Assembly: GCA_003499325.1 (NCBI GenBank)
Contig: DNIP01000001.1
Span: 1-11,981 of the forward strand
From: Oscillospiraceae bacterium
Lineage (GTDB): Bacteria; Bacillota; Clostridia; Oscillospirales; Acutalibacteraceae
Direction: 5' to 3'
Length of the DNA stretch: 11,981 nucleotides
This document shows, piece by piece, positions 1-7,604 of this stretch. The notes beneath the pieces are model-generated. The model saw only the letters and a program-made list of their open reading frames with translations, did no database searches and had not been told where the DNA came from. Numbering within the stretch: position 1 is the first letter of the stretch; every line of letters begins with the position of its first letter. The position numbers and the translations under genes are program-made.

Positions 1-1079
1 GCTGTATGATGGAGCAGGAGCATGTCATGGGGCGCATCCACGACAGCTTCCCCTTTGTCGGCTTGGTATTCGGCACCCACTGTATGCACGAGTTCCCCGA
101 GCTGCTCTATAAGAGCCTCGTGGACGGCTCGCGCGTCTTTGTCCGCGATAACGACGACAAAAAGGTCTATGAGGGCATCCCAACCTGCCGCGACGGCAAA
201 TTCAAGGGCTGGCTGCCGATCATGTACGGCTGTGACAACTTCTGCACCTACTGCATCGTGCCGCATGTGCGCGGCAGAGAGCGCAGCCGACAGCCCGAGA
301 TCATCATCGCGGAGGCGAAGGAGATGATCGAACAGGGCTATAAGGATATCACCCTGCTCGGACAGAACGTCAACAGCTACGGTAAGGGGCTCGAGCCGCG
401 GCCGACCTTCGCTCAGCTGATCGGCGAGATCGACAAGATCCCCGGCGACTACTGGCTGCGCTTCATGACCTCGCACCCCAAGGACTGTACCCGCGAGCTG
501 ATCGACACCATCGCCGACAGCGAGCATATCTCGCTCCATCTGCACCTGCCGTTCCAGTCGGGCTCGGACAGGGTGTTAAAGGCGATGAACCGCCACTATG
601 ACCGCCAAAAGTACCTCGATATCGTGAACTACGCCAAAAAGCGCATCCCCGACGTCTCCCTGACCTCCGACGTCATCGTCGGCTTCCCCGGCGAGACCTA
701 TGAGGATTTTCAAGAGACCCTGTCCCTGATCCGCGAGGTGGGCTTCACCTCGCTGTTCACCTTCATCTTCTCGCCCCGCAACGGCACCCCTGCCGCCGAG
801 ATGGACGACCCCGTCTCCGATGAAGAGAAGGGCAAGTGGTTCCGCGAGCTCTTAGCCGTGCAGGAGGAGATCGCCGCCGAGCGATGCGCCTCTATGGTCG
901 GCAGAGTGGAGAAGGTGCTCGTCGAGGAAAAGGCGAAGAAAGAGGGCAGGCTCTGCGGCAGAACCTCGGGTAACATCATCGTCGAATTCGACGGCGACGA
1001 CAGCCTGATCGGCGACTTTCACAACGTCAGGATCACACAGGCACGCAACTGGATTTTGACAGGAGAGTTAGCAGAATAA
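1..1079 (+). CDS. miaB: tRNA-2-methylthio-N6-dimethylallyladenosine synthase MiaB, 5' end missing
   Basis: Radical SAM methylthiotransferase that puts the 2-methylthio group on i6A37 of tRNAs reading UNN codons. The reading frame is open at the left edge: TGT at 3-5 followed by MMEQ looks like the last cysteine of the N-terminal UPF0004 domain (GCM.Q/E context), so the first ATG at 6 is internal and the N-terminal part is outside the window. The VFGTH.MHEFP segment is typical of MiaB. The radical-SAM CxxxCxxC motif (CDNFCTYC) has its cysteines at nt 231-233, 243-245 and 252-254. LLGQNVNSYG, HLPFQSGSD and SDVIVGFPGET follow, all family hallmarks. The last 60-70 residues (VEKVLVEE to TGELAE) form the TRAM RNA-binding domain. 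MiaA, which makes its substrate, is encoded in the same window. Its place before a ymcA-like gene matches B. subtilis ymcB-ymcA. Confidence 0.96.
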   Translation, partial: CMMEQEHVMGRIHDSFPFVGLVFGTHCMHEFPELLYKSLVDGSRVFVRDNDDKKVYEGIPTCRDGKFKGWLPIMYGCDNFCTYCIVPHVRGRERSRQPEIIIAEAKEMIEQGYKDITLLGQNVNSYGKGLEPRPTFAQLIGEIDKIPGDYWLRFMTSHPKDCTRELIDTIADSEHISLHLHLPFQSGSDRVLKAMNRHYDRQKYLDIVNYAKKRIPDVSLTSDVIVGFPGETYEDFQETLSLIREVGFTSLFTFIFSPRNGTPAAEMDDPVSDEEKGKWFRELLAVQEEIAAERCASMVGRVEKVLVEEKAKKEGRLCGRTSGNIIVEFDGDDSLIGDFHNVRITQARNWILTGELAE

Positions 1080-1080
1080 T

Positions 1081-1140
1081 CCGTAGGGGACGGCGTCCTC
1101 GACGTCCCGAACTGTAGGGGAGGGGCTCCTCCCGATAATC
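1081..1140. repeat. Two GTAGGGG-type palindromic repeats in tandem
   Basis: The miaB/ylbF gap starts with two copies of a short palindrome that both begin GTAGGGG and end in CCCGA. Copy 1: GGGACG (1087-1092) pairs with CGTCCC (1103-1108). Copy 2: GGGAGG (1118-1123) pairs with CCTCCC (1128-1133) around a GGCT loop, followed by ATAATC. The stems differ in sequence but stay complementary, as expected of a dispersed palindromic repeat family. Neither copy has a T-run after it, so an intrinsic terminator is not supported. A form of copy 2 interrupted by extra sequence flanks the two-hairpin element before ileS (11739-11868). Confidence 0.7.
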
Positions 1141-1175
1141 ACAATGAAAAAATAATTCTAAAGGAGAAATATAAA

Positions 1176-1580
1176 ATGGCAGACGTAATCGCAATTGCAA
1201 GACAGCTTGGACACGCGATCCAGGAACAGGAAGAGTATAAAACCATCATGACCGCAAAGGACGCGGCTGATAATGATGAAGCCCTGCAGGCTTTGATCAC
1301 CGAATTCAACGTCAAGCGCGTCGCGATCAACGCCGAGGCGTGCAAGACCGACCGCGATGACGAGACCCTCAAAAAGCTCAATGAGGAGATGCGCACCGCG
1401 TATTCCGACATCATGAGCAATGAGCATATGAAGGCGTATAACGACGCAAAGCAGGCATTCGACAAGGTGCTCCAGCGCGTACTCGCGATCGTTCAGCAGA
1501 GCGCCGACGGACAGGATCCCGACACCACCGATTTTAGTGAGGACTGCACCCACGATTGCTCCACCTGCGGAGGATGCTGA
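1176..1580 (+). CDS. ylbF: YlbF/YmcA-family protein with cysteine-rich tail
   Basis: A 134-residue, mostly helical protein of the YlbF/YmcA family. In B. subtilis YlbF, YmcA and YaaT form the Y-complex, which binds iron-sulfur clusters and affects RNase Y-dependent mRNA processing, competence and sporulation. The body (residues 1 to about 115) is charged and helix-forming with no membrane segment. The tail CTHDCSTCGGC holds four closely spaced cysteines plus a histidine, well suited to bind metal or an Fe-S cluster; that use is inferred. The start ATG has AAGGAG about 10 nt upstream (1160-1165). Its position after miaB and before mutS equals that of ymcA in B. subtilis, so it may be the ymcA orthologue; the family call is firmer than the choice between the two names. 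The stop codon at 1578-1580 directly abuts the first two-hairpin repeat. Confidence 0.82.
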   Translation: MADVIAIARQLGHAIQEQEEYKTIMTAKDAADNDEALQALITEFNVKRVAINAEACKTDRDDETLKKLNEEMRTAYSDIMSNEHMKAYNDAKQAFDKVLQRVLAIVQQSADGQDPDTTDFSEDCTHDCSTCGGC

Positions 1581-1691
1581 GGTGCTGTCCAAGAACAGGC
1601 GAACAGCCTGTGATTGGCTAACAGCACCCATGCAAGGCTCTCCCAAGAAGCGGAGCGCAAGGCGCGAACGCTGATTGGCTGAGAGCTACTG
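1581..1691 (+). repeat. Two-hairpin structured element, copy A
   Basis: Two successive hairpins joined by CATGCAA (1629-1635). Hairpin 1: GGTGCTGT (1581-1588) pairs perfectly with ACAGCACC (1621-1628); inside, CCAA (1589-1592) pairs with TTGG (1614-1617), GA (1593-1594) faces GA (1612-1613), and ACAGGC (1595-1600) pairs with GCCTGT (1606-1611) around GAACA. CTA (1618-1620) is an unpaired bulge on the 3' side. Hairpin 2: GCTCTC (1637-1642) pairs with GAGAGC (1681-1686), CCAA (1643-1646) with TTGG (1675-1678), GA faces GA (1647-1648 and 1673-1674), and AGCG (1649-1652) pairs with CGCT (1669-1672), with a further GCGC/GCGC helix above. It begins on the base after the YlbF-family stop codon. A second copy with the same plan but different stem sequences lies at 11757-11849. 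It could be a structured RNA or a REP/MITE-like DNA repeat; the family is not recognised. Confidence 0.8.
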
Positions 1692-1701
1692 CGGCTAAGG
1701 C

Positions 1702-1718
1702 GCAAAACTGCGTTTTGC
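1702..1718. repeat. Small hairpin GCAAAAC/GTTTTGC
   Basis: GCAAAAC (1702-1708) and GTTTTGC (1712-1718) form a perfect 7-bp stem with a 3-base loop, directly after copy A of the two-hairpin element. No T-run follows, so it is a poor intrinsic terminator. It may belong to the repeat cluster; nothing like it follows copy B. Confidence 0.45.
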
Positions 1719-1726
1719 TAAATTAA

Positions 1727-1797
1727 GACTGAATATTGAAGAATGAATAATGAAGAATGATGGTCACTCGCTTTGCTCGAACAATTCCATTTTTGGC
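1727..1797. repeat. AATGAATAATG-containing repeat, partial copy
   Basis: AT-rich DNA with the core AATGAATAATG, followed by CTCGCTTTGCTCG and AATTC. The mutS-mutL gap has the same order: AATGAATAATG, then CTCGTTTCACTCG and TATTC. The two stretches are therefore probably members of one repeat family. Here the right-hand inverted arm is absent and the stretch runs into a heptamer array, so this copy looks truncated or recombined. No convincing promoter was found in it. Confidence 0.5.
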
Positions 1798-1851
1798 TAC
1801 TGACCACTAACCACTAACCACTAACCACTGACCACTGACCACTGATCACTA
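1798..1851. repeat. Heptamer tandem array, consensus ACT(A/G)ACC
   Basis: About seven and a half consecutive copies of a 7-bp unit alternating between ACTGACC and ACTAACC (one ACTGATC), ending in ACTAAG just before the mutS ribosome binding site. Because 7 is not a multiple of 3, consecutive units place TAA or TGA in all three + frames. The three adjacent ACTAACC units read GGTTAGT on the other strand and close its frames with TAG. Copy number in such an array is expected to vary by slippage. Confidence 0.9.
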
Positions 1852-1870
1852 AGAAAGGAAGTGAGAAACT

Positions 1871-4474
1871 ATGGCGGAGTTATCTCCGATGATGAAGCAA
1901 TATTTCCGGATCAAAGAGGAGAACAAGGACAGCATCCTGTTCTTCCGCCTCGGCGATTTCTATGAAATGTTCTTTGACGACGCCAAGCTCGCTTCCAAGG
2001 AGCTGGAGCTCACTCTCACAGGCCGCGACTGCGGACAGGAGGAGCGCGCGCCGATGTGCGGCGTGCCCTTCCATTCTGCCGAGAGCTACATCGCCCGACT
2101 GGTCGAAAAGGGCTACAAGGTCGCGATCTGCGAGCAGACCGAGGATCCCAAAGCTGCCAAGGGGCTTGTCAAGCGCGATATCATCCGCGTCATCACCCCC
2201 GGTACCGTCATGGAATCCTCTATGCTCGACGAGAGCGAGAACAACTACATCTGCTCGATGTACGCGGACAAGCGCTATACCGGCATCGTGTTCTGCGATA
2301 TCTCCACCGGTCAGCTGTTTGTGTCCCGCTTCAAGAGCGACCACAGCTTTTCCCAGCTCAAGGATCAGATCACCTCTTACAATCCAAGAGAGCTTTTGAT
2401 CTCCGGCAAGCTCGCGCAGAACAAGGTGCTGCACCTGTTCATCAAGGAAAAGCTCCCGAAAGCCGCGGTCTCCCATCCCGATGAGAGCCGCTGCGGACTG
2501 CTCGAATGCACCTCGCTTCTCGAGCAGCATTTCAGCAAAGAGAATATGGACAAGATCGCCGACTCGAATGAGCTGATCATCGCGCTCGGCGTGCTGATGT
2601 CTTATCTTAAGGATACACAGAAAACAGGCCTCGAGCGTATCGACACCATCGAGCTCTACGCCGAGGATCAGTACATGAAGCTCGATTTCAACACCCGCCG
2701 CAATCTGGAGCTCACCCGCACCATGATCGCGAAGGAGAAGAAGCATTCCCTCCTCTGGGTGCTCGATAAGACCAAGACCGCCATGGGCAAGCGCCTGATG
2801 AAGTTCTGGGTCGAGCATCCCTTGATGAATATCACGACGATCTTAAAGCGCCAGAACGCCGTCGAGGAGCTGGTGAATGATACTGTCAATCGCTTAGAGC
2901 TGACCGCGAACCTCACCGGTATCTTCGATATCGAGCGCTTGATGACCAAGATCGTCTACGGCTCCGCCAACGCGCGCGAGCTGCGCTCGTTGTGTCAGGC
3001 GATGACCAACCTGCCCGCGCTCAAAGCGACCCTCGCGCCCTTCCGATCCAAGCTCCTGCACGAGCTGTACCGCGATATCGATCCGCTCGACGATATGCGC
3101 ACGCTGATCGATGAGGCGATTGTGGAGGATCCGCCCTTTTCGGTGCGGGAAGGCGGCTTGATCAAGGAGGGCTACTCCGCGCCGCTCGACGAGCTCAAGC
3201 ACGACATGAACGACTCCACCTCGCTGCTCGCCCGCATTGAAGCACAGCAAAAGGAGCAGACGGGGATCCCCAAGCTGAAGGTCGGTTACAACCGCGTCTT
3301 CGGCTACTATATCGAGGTCACCAATTCCTACAAGGATCTGGTGCCCGAGCACTACATCCGCAAGCAGACGCTGACCAACTGCGAGCGCTATATCACGCCC
3401 GAGCTCAAAGAGATCGAGAGCCGTATTCTCGGTGCGAAGGAGCGATCGGTCGCCATCGAATATGAGCTGTTCAACGATGTGCGCGAGCAGATCGCCATTA
3501 ACCTCGACCGGATCGAGCGCACCGCTAAGGCGATCGCCGCGCTCGACGTGCTGGTATCACTCGCCAATGTCGCGGCGGACAACCGCTATACCCGCCCCGA
3601 CGTCACGCAGAATTCGGTCATCCGTCTCAAGGACAGCCGCCATCCCGTGGTGGAGGCGCTGCTCAGCGACGCGATGTTTGTCCCGAATGACGTTTTGCTC
3701 GACAATATCGACAACCGTATCGCGATCATCACCGGCCCCAACATGGCGGGTAAATCGACCTATATGCGCCAGGTCGCCTTGATCGTCTTGATGGCGCAGA
3801 TGGGCAGCTTTGTGCCCGCGTCCTTCGCCGAGATCGGGCTAGTCGACGCGATCTTTACCCGCGTCGGCGCTTCCGATGATCTCGCCTCGGGTCAATCGAC
3901 CTTTATGGTGGAGATGAACGAGGTCGCCAACATCGTCTCTCACGCCACCTCCAAGAGCCTGTTGATCCTCGATGAGATCGGCAGGGGCACCTCGACCTAC
4001 GACGGCATGAGTATCGCCCGCGCGGTACTGGAGTTCGTCGCCGATAAAAAGAAGCTCGGCGCACGCGCCCTGTTCGCGACCCATTATCATGAGCTCACGG
4101 TGATGGAGGAGCTGCTCGACGGCGTGAAGAACTATAATATCGCCGTCAAAAAGCGCGGTGACGAGATCACCTTTTTGCGCCGTATCGTTCCCGGCGGCGC
4201 CGATGAAAGCTACGGCGTGGAGGTCGCCAAGTTGGCAGGTCTGCCCGACAGCATCATCGAGCGAGCCAAGGAGATCTTAGCTCAGCTCAACTCATCCGCT
4301 CCGCAGGAGCATATTCCGCAAAAAGCACCCGCACAGGAGGACAGTATGCAGCTCAGCCTCATGCCCGACACCGACAGCATGATCCTCAAAAAGCTCCGCG
4401 CGGTAGACGTCAACACACTGACCCCCATCGAGGCGATGAATCTGTTGTATGAATTAAAAGGAATGGCGGAGTAA
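1871..4474 (+). CDS. mutS: DNA mismatch repair ATPase MutS
   Basis: Recognises mismatches and small loops in DNA and recruits MutL. The 867-residue length is normal for the family. In order: mismatch-binding domain I with the Phe-x-Glu motif (FYE, residues 30-32) and APMCGVPFH; connector; lever and clamp helices in the middle; then the C-terminal ABC-type ATPase. The Walker A GPNMAGKST is at residues 622-630, the signature region contains SDDLASGQSTF, Walker B ends in DE at 701-702 (LLILDEIGRGTS), and the switch histidine lies in ATHYHEL. QLSLM at 827-831 resembles a beta-clamp binding peptide. The ATG at 1871 follows AAGGAAGTGAG at a reasonable distance and gives the expected MMKQY N-terminus. 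No frameshift or missing motif was seen. mutL follows after a 155-bp gap containing an inverted-repeat element. No own promoter was identified. Confidence 0.98.
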   Translation: MAELSPMMKQYFRIKEENKDSILFFRLGDFYEMFFDDAKLASKELELTLTGRDCGQEERAPMCGVPFHSAESYIARLVEKGYKVAICEQTEDPKAAKGLVKRDIIRVITPGTVMESSMLDESENNYICSMYADKRYTGIVFCDISTGQLFVSRFKSDHSFSQLKDQITSYNPRELLISGKLAQNKVLHLFIKEKLPKAAVSHPDESRCGLLECTSLLEQHFSKENMDKIADSNELIIALGVLMSYLKDTQKTGLERIDTIELYAEDQYMKLDFNTRRNLELTRTMIAKEKKHSLLWVLDKTKTAMGKRLMKFWVEHPLMNITTILKRQNAVEELVNDTVNRLELTANLTGIFDIERLMTKIVYGSANARELRSLCQAMTNLPALKATLAPFRSKLLHELYRDIDPLDDMRTLIDEAIVEDPPFSVREGGLIKEGYSAPLDELKHDMNDSTSLLARIEAQQKEQTGIPKLKVGYNRVFGYYIEVTNSYKDLVPEHYIRKQTLTNCERYITPELKEIESRILGAKERSVAIEYELFNDVREQIAINLDRIERTAKAIAALDVLVSLANVAADNRYTRPDVTQNSVIRLKDSRHPVVEALLSDAMFVPNDVLLDNIDNRIAIITGPNMAGKSTYMRQVALIVLMAQMGSFVPASFAEIGLVDAIFTRVGASDDLASGQSTFMVEMNEVANIVSHATSKSLLILDEIGRGTSTYDGMSIARAVLEFVADKKKLGARALFATHYHELTVMEELLDGVKNYNIAVKKRGDEITFLRRIVPGGADESYGVEVAKLAGLPDSIIERAKEILAQLNSSAPQEHIPQKAPAQEDSMQLSLMPDTDSMILKKLRAVDVNTLTPIEAMNLLYELKGMAE

Positions 4475-4478
4475 AGGA

Positions 4479-4606
4479 ACTGAAAACTTAAAATTGAAAA
4501 CTGAAAAATGAATAATGGCGGTTTCTCGTTTCACTCGGTTATTCGGGTGAGGGCGGAGCCCTCCGTTCATTATTCATTCTTAAATCTTCAGTTTTCAGTA
4601 TTCATT
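4479..4606. repeat. MITE-like inverted-repeat element between mutS and mutL
   Basis: The gap is mostly one imperfect palindrome. ACTGAAAACT (4479-4488) is the exact reverse complement of AGTTTTCAGT (4590-4599), and AATGAATAATG (4507-4517) of CATTATTCATT (4568-4578). The centre carries a perfect hairpin GAGGGC/GCCCTC (4549-4554 and 4558-4563) with loop GGA. It has no open reading frame of note, begins within 5 bp of the mutS stop and ends just before the mutL ribosome binding site. This fits a short non-autonomous repeat rather than a regulatory leader. A related fragment is at 1727-1797, and the central hairpin recurs near 11867-11887. Confidence 0.75.
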
Positions 4607-4629
4607 AACCTACGAAAGGAGGTCATCTT

Positions 4630-6663
4630 ATGGGAAAGATCAATGTGCTCGATAAGCATGTCGCGGAGCTGATCGCGGCGGGCGAGGTCGTCGAGCGCCC
4701 TTCTTCCGTCATCAAGGAGCTGGTCGAGAATTCCATCGACGCTGGCGCGACCGCCATCACCGTTGAGATCAAGAACGGCGGCGTGACCTTTATGCGCGTC
4801 TCCGACAACGGCAGCGGTATCTTAAAGGACGATATCCGCCCCGCGTTCATCCGTCACGCGACCTCCAAGGTCAAGGTCGAGGATGACCTCGACGCCATCG
4901 CGACCCTCGGCTTTCGCGGTGAAGCGCTCGCGAGCGTTTCTTCCGTCTCTCACCTCGAGCTGATCACTAAGGCGCGAGAGGAGGAGCTCGGCACCCGCTA
5001 TCTGATCGAGGGCGGGGAAGAGGTGCTCTTTGAGGACGCGGGCTGTCCCGACGGCACCACCTTCATCATCCGCGATTTGTTCTATAACGTCCCTGCCCGC
5101 ATGAAGTTCCTCAAAACCGATATGGCGGAGGGCAACGCCGTATCCAATGTGATTGACAAGATCGCGCTGTCTCACCCCGAGATCGCGCTCACCTATATCA
5201 AGGATTCCAAAAATATGCTGCGTACCGCGGGCGACGGCAAGCTGCTCTCGGCGATCTACGCCGTCTACGGCAGGGATTTCACCCGCAAGCTGATCCCCGT
5301 GGATTACACCCTCGGCGGCGTGCACGTCACGGGCTATATCAGCAGTCCCGAGAACGCCCGCCCCAACCGCAATATGCAGAACTTCTTTATCAATCGCCGC
5401 TTCGTCATCTGCAAGACCGCGATGGCGGCGATCAGCGAGGCGTGCAAGGGCACCGTCATGGTCGGCAAGTTCCCGTCCTGCGTCATCAATCTCGACATGT
5501 CCTTCAACGCGGTGGACGTCAACGTCCATCCCACCAAATTAGAGGTGCGCTTCGTCAACGAGCGCCCCGTGTTCGACGCGGTCTATCACGCGGTCAAAAC
5601 CGCCTTGATGAATTCCGAAAAGCGCGTGGAAGCACGCCTCGGCAACGACACGACCAAGCCCATCAAGCGCGTCAATCCCTTTGAGCTGGCGCAAAAGGTG
5701 TTCCGCGAACGCGACGAACAGCCTGAGGTCAAGTCTGCCGCAAAGCCTGCCCCGCGCGTTGATCTGCAACAGGAGCAGAAGAAGGCAGACGCATTATTCA
5801 CCATGCTCGATGAGCCCGAGGTCAGCGTACCGAGGATCAATATGAACCCCAAGGTCGCCGATTCCTCGTCACCCCTTGAAGAACAATACCGTCGGGATAT
5901 CGAAGAAAAGCGTGCCGCAACAGCGCAGGCGATCCCCGCGGCTGAACCGACGGAGGCGATCACTCCCGCTGAGGATTCGGATCAGCCGATCTCACAGGAG
6001 CCGCCCGTCAAGATACCCGATTCTATTGACAAGCCCACCCCCGATCAAACGCTCAATCAAGAAGAACCGCAGCCGCTGATCGAGGTGGACGACAACGCCT
6101 ACCGCTATATCGGCGAGGCGTTCAAAACCTATGTCATCATCGAAAAGAATCCCCGCGAGCTGCTGCTTATCGACAAGCACGCCGCGCATGAGCGGATCAT
6201 TTTCGAGAAGCTCAAAAAGGAGAAGGGCAGCGGCTACAGCCAGCTCTTGCTCACCCCTCTCACCGTGACCCTCAACAAAATCGATTATAACGCTGTCATC
6301 GAGCACCTCGACGTATTCCGCGAGGCGGGCTTTGACATCGATGATTTCGGCAGCGGCAGTATCATCGTGCGCTCTGCGCCGCAGTATCTGCCGCTCGAGG
6401 ATATCGAGCCGTCCGTGATCGAGATGGCGGGATATCTGTCCGAGCATAAAAAGGAGATCCGCTCCGAGAAGATGGAGTGGATCTACGCCAACGTATCCTG
6501 CCGCGCCGCGATCAAGGGCGGCAACAAGAACACCGAACAGGAGCTGATCGCGCTCGCCAAGCAGGTGGAGGACGAGGACATCCGCCATTGTCCCCACGGC
6601 AGACCCGTGTGCATCGTGCTCAAAAAGCATGAGCTGGAGCGAATGTTCGGCAGGGTGGAATGA
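4630..6663 (+). CDS. mutL: DNA mismatch repair endonuclease MutL
   Basis: Works after MutS to nick the newly made strand. The N-terminal half is a GHKL ATPase: ELVENSIDAGAT, DNGSGI, RHATSK and GFRGEALASVS are all present, then the transducer domain with VDVNVHPTKLEVRF. Residues of about 345-475 form a variable linker rich in Pro, Glu, Gln and Ala, and are probably disordered. The C-terminal dimerisation and nuclease domain has the metal-binding motif DKHAAHERIIFE (from residue 515), a match to DQHA(X)2E(X)4E with Lys for Gln, plus SCRAAIKGG, CPHGRP and the final FGR. These mark a latent endonuclease, as expected in bacteria without MutH. At 677 residues the length is normal. A strong AAAGGAGGT (4615-4623) precedes the ATG. 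Its TGA overlaps the first possible miaA start (ATGA at 6660-6663), suggesting translational coupling. Confidence 0.98.
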   Translation: MGKINVLDKHVAELIAAGEVVERPSSVIKELVENSIDAGATAITVEIKNGGVTFMRVSDNGSGILKDDIRPAFIRHATSKVKVEDDLDAIATLGFRGEALASVSSVSHLELITKAREEELGTRYLIEGGEEVLFEDAGCPDGTTFIIRDLFYNVPARMKFLKTDMAEGNAVSNVIDKIALSHPEIALTYIKDSKNMLRTAGDGKLLSAIYAVYGRDFTRKLIPVDYTLGGVHVTGYISSPENARPNRNMQNFFINRRFVICKTAMAAISEACKGTVMVGKFPSCVINLDMSFNAVDVNVHPTKLEVRFVNERPVFDAVYHAVKTALMNSEKRVEARLGNDTTKPIKRVNPFELAQKVFRERDEQPEVKSAAKPAPRVDLQQEQKKADALFTMLDEPEVSVPRINMNPKVADSSSPLEEQYRRDIEEKRAATAQAIPAAEPTEAITPAEDSDQPISQEPPVKIPDSIDKPTPDQTLNQEEPQPLIEVDDNAYRYIGEAFKTYVIIEKNPRELLLIDKHAAHERIIFEKLKKEKGSGYSQLLLTPLTVTLNKIDYNAVIEHLDVFREAGFDIDDFGSGSIIVRSAPQYLPLEDIEPSVIEMAGYLSEHKKEIRSEKMEWIYANVSCRAAIKGGNKNTEQELIALAKQVEDEDIRHCPHGRPVCIVLKKHELERMFGRVE

Positions 6664-7604
6664 TCATGCATAATATCGTCGCGGTCATCGGACCCACCGC
6701 GTCCGGCAAGACCGCCTTATCCGTCGAGTTGGCAAAGCGCTTTTCAGGAGAGATCATCTCCGCCGATTCGATGCAAATTTACAAAACCATGGATATCGCT
6801 ACCGCTAAGCCCACCGAGGAAGAAAAGCAGGGGATCGAGCATCATCTGATGGATTTTCTCGACCCCTCTGAGGAGTTTTCCGTGGCGCGCTTCTGCGAGC
6901 TGGCGAAATCCGAGATAACAACTATCGCCGCAAGAGACCATCTTCCGATCGTCACGGGCGGCACGGGATTGTATGTCGACGCTTTGCTCGGCGATATGCA
7001 GTTTGAGGAGAGTGAGACCGATCCCGTCCTGCGCACGACGATCGCCGCCGAGGTGGAAGAACGCGGGATCGACAAAACGCTCGACTACATCCGCACCTTC
7101 GACCCCGCCTCCGCCGAGCGTCTCAGCGTGGGGCGCAACCCCAAGCGCCTGATCCGCTGTATCGAGGTCTACCTGTCCACAGGCATGACCCAGACACAGC
7201 TCAATGAGAAGCAAAAGGGAAGTGAGTCGCCGTATCGCGCGCTCAAGCTCGGGCTGACCGCCCGTGACAGAGAGTTCCTCTATGAGCGCATCAACCGCCG
7301 CGTCGATCTGATGATGGAGAACGGCCTGTTGGAAGAAGCGCGGCGCTTTTATCAACAACAGTCGGGCGATACCGCCGCCGCGGCGATCGGCTACAAGGAG
7401 CTGCTGCCGTATCTCAGCGGCGAGCTCGATCTCGATATCTGTGTCGCGAACCTCAAACGCGCGACGCGTCGCTACGCCAAGCGCCAGATGACCTGGTTCA
7501 AGCGCGACGAGTCGATCCGCTGGTTCAATATCGACGAGCTGAGCTTTGACGAAATATTGAACGAAGCGGCAGCAATGATCAAAAAGGAATTTCATTATGA
7601 GTAA
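6660..7604 (+). CDS. miaA: tRNA dimethylallyltransferase MiaA
   Basis: Transfers the dimethylallyl group to N6 of A37 in tRNAs reading UNN codons, making the substrate of MiaB, encoded upstream. The P-loop GPTASGKT is at residues 11-18 counting from 6660. SADSMQIYKTMDIATAKPT, HHLMDFLDP, VTGGTGLY, RNPKRLIRCIEVY and the C-terminal KRATRRYAKRQMTWFKRD are all hallmarks. The length, 314 residues, is normal. Start choice: ATG at 6660 overlaps the mutL stop, but the purine-rich AGGGTGG at about 6651-6657 is only 2-3 nt from it and 8-9 nt from the in-frame ATG at 6666, so 6666 (MHNIVAVIG) is likelier by spacing. The mutL-miaA order is also known from E. coli. Its 3' end overlaps the next gene by 8 bp. 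Confidence 0.97.
   Translation: MIMHNIVAVIGPTASGKTALSVELAKRFSGEIISADSMQIYKTMDIATAKPTEEEKQGIEHHLMDFLDPSEEFSVARFCELAKSEITTIAARDHLPIVTGGTGLYVDALLGDMQFEESETDPVLRTTIAAEVEERGIDKTLDYIRTFDPASAERLSVGRNPKRLIRCIEVYLSTGMTQTQLNEKQKGSESPYRALKLGLTARDREFLYERINRRVDLMMENGLLEEARRFYQQQSGDTAAAAIGYKELLPYLSGELDLDICVANLKRATRRYAKRQMTWFKRDESIRWFNIDELSFDEILNEAAAMIKKEFHYE

Noticed and set aside
1056..1061. Perfect TTGACA at the end of miaB as a -35 box
   Set aside because: The hexamer 17 bp downstream is AATCCG. The nearest AT-rich hexamer (AATAAT at 1075-1080) is only 13 bp away, too close for a sigma-A promoter.
1118..1133. Intrinsic terminator after miaB
   Set aside because: The GC-rich stem is suitable, but it is followed by GATAATCACAATG with no T-run.
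1581..1628. Canonical kink-turn in hairpin 1
   Set aside because: A kink-turn needs the G-A/A-G pairs next to the three-base bulge. Here four base pairs (CCAA/TTGG) separate them.
1798..1851. CRISPR array
   Set aside because: The units are 7 bp, contiguous and without spacers, so this is a simple tandem repeat.
1880..2818. 312-codon open frame on the minus strand inside mutS
   Set aside because: It lies fully opposite mutS, which has every expected motif. Its product is a low-complexity Leu/Ala/Gly/Asp-rich sequence typical of antisense frames in GC-rich genes.
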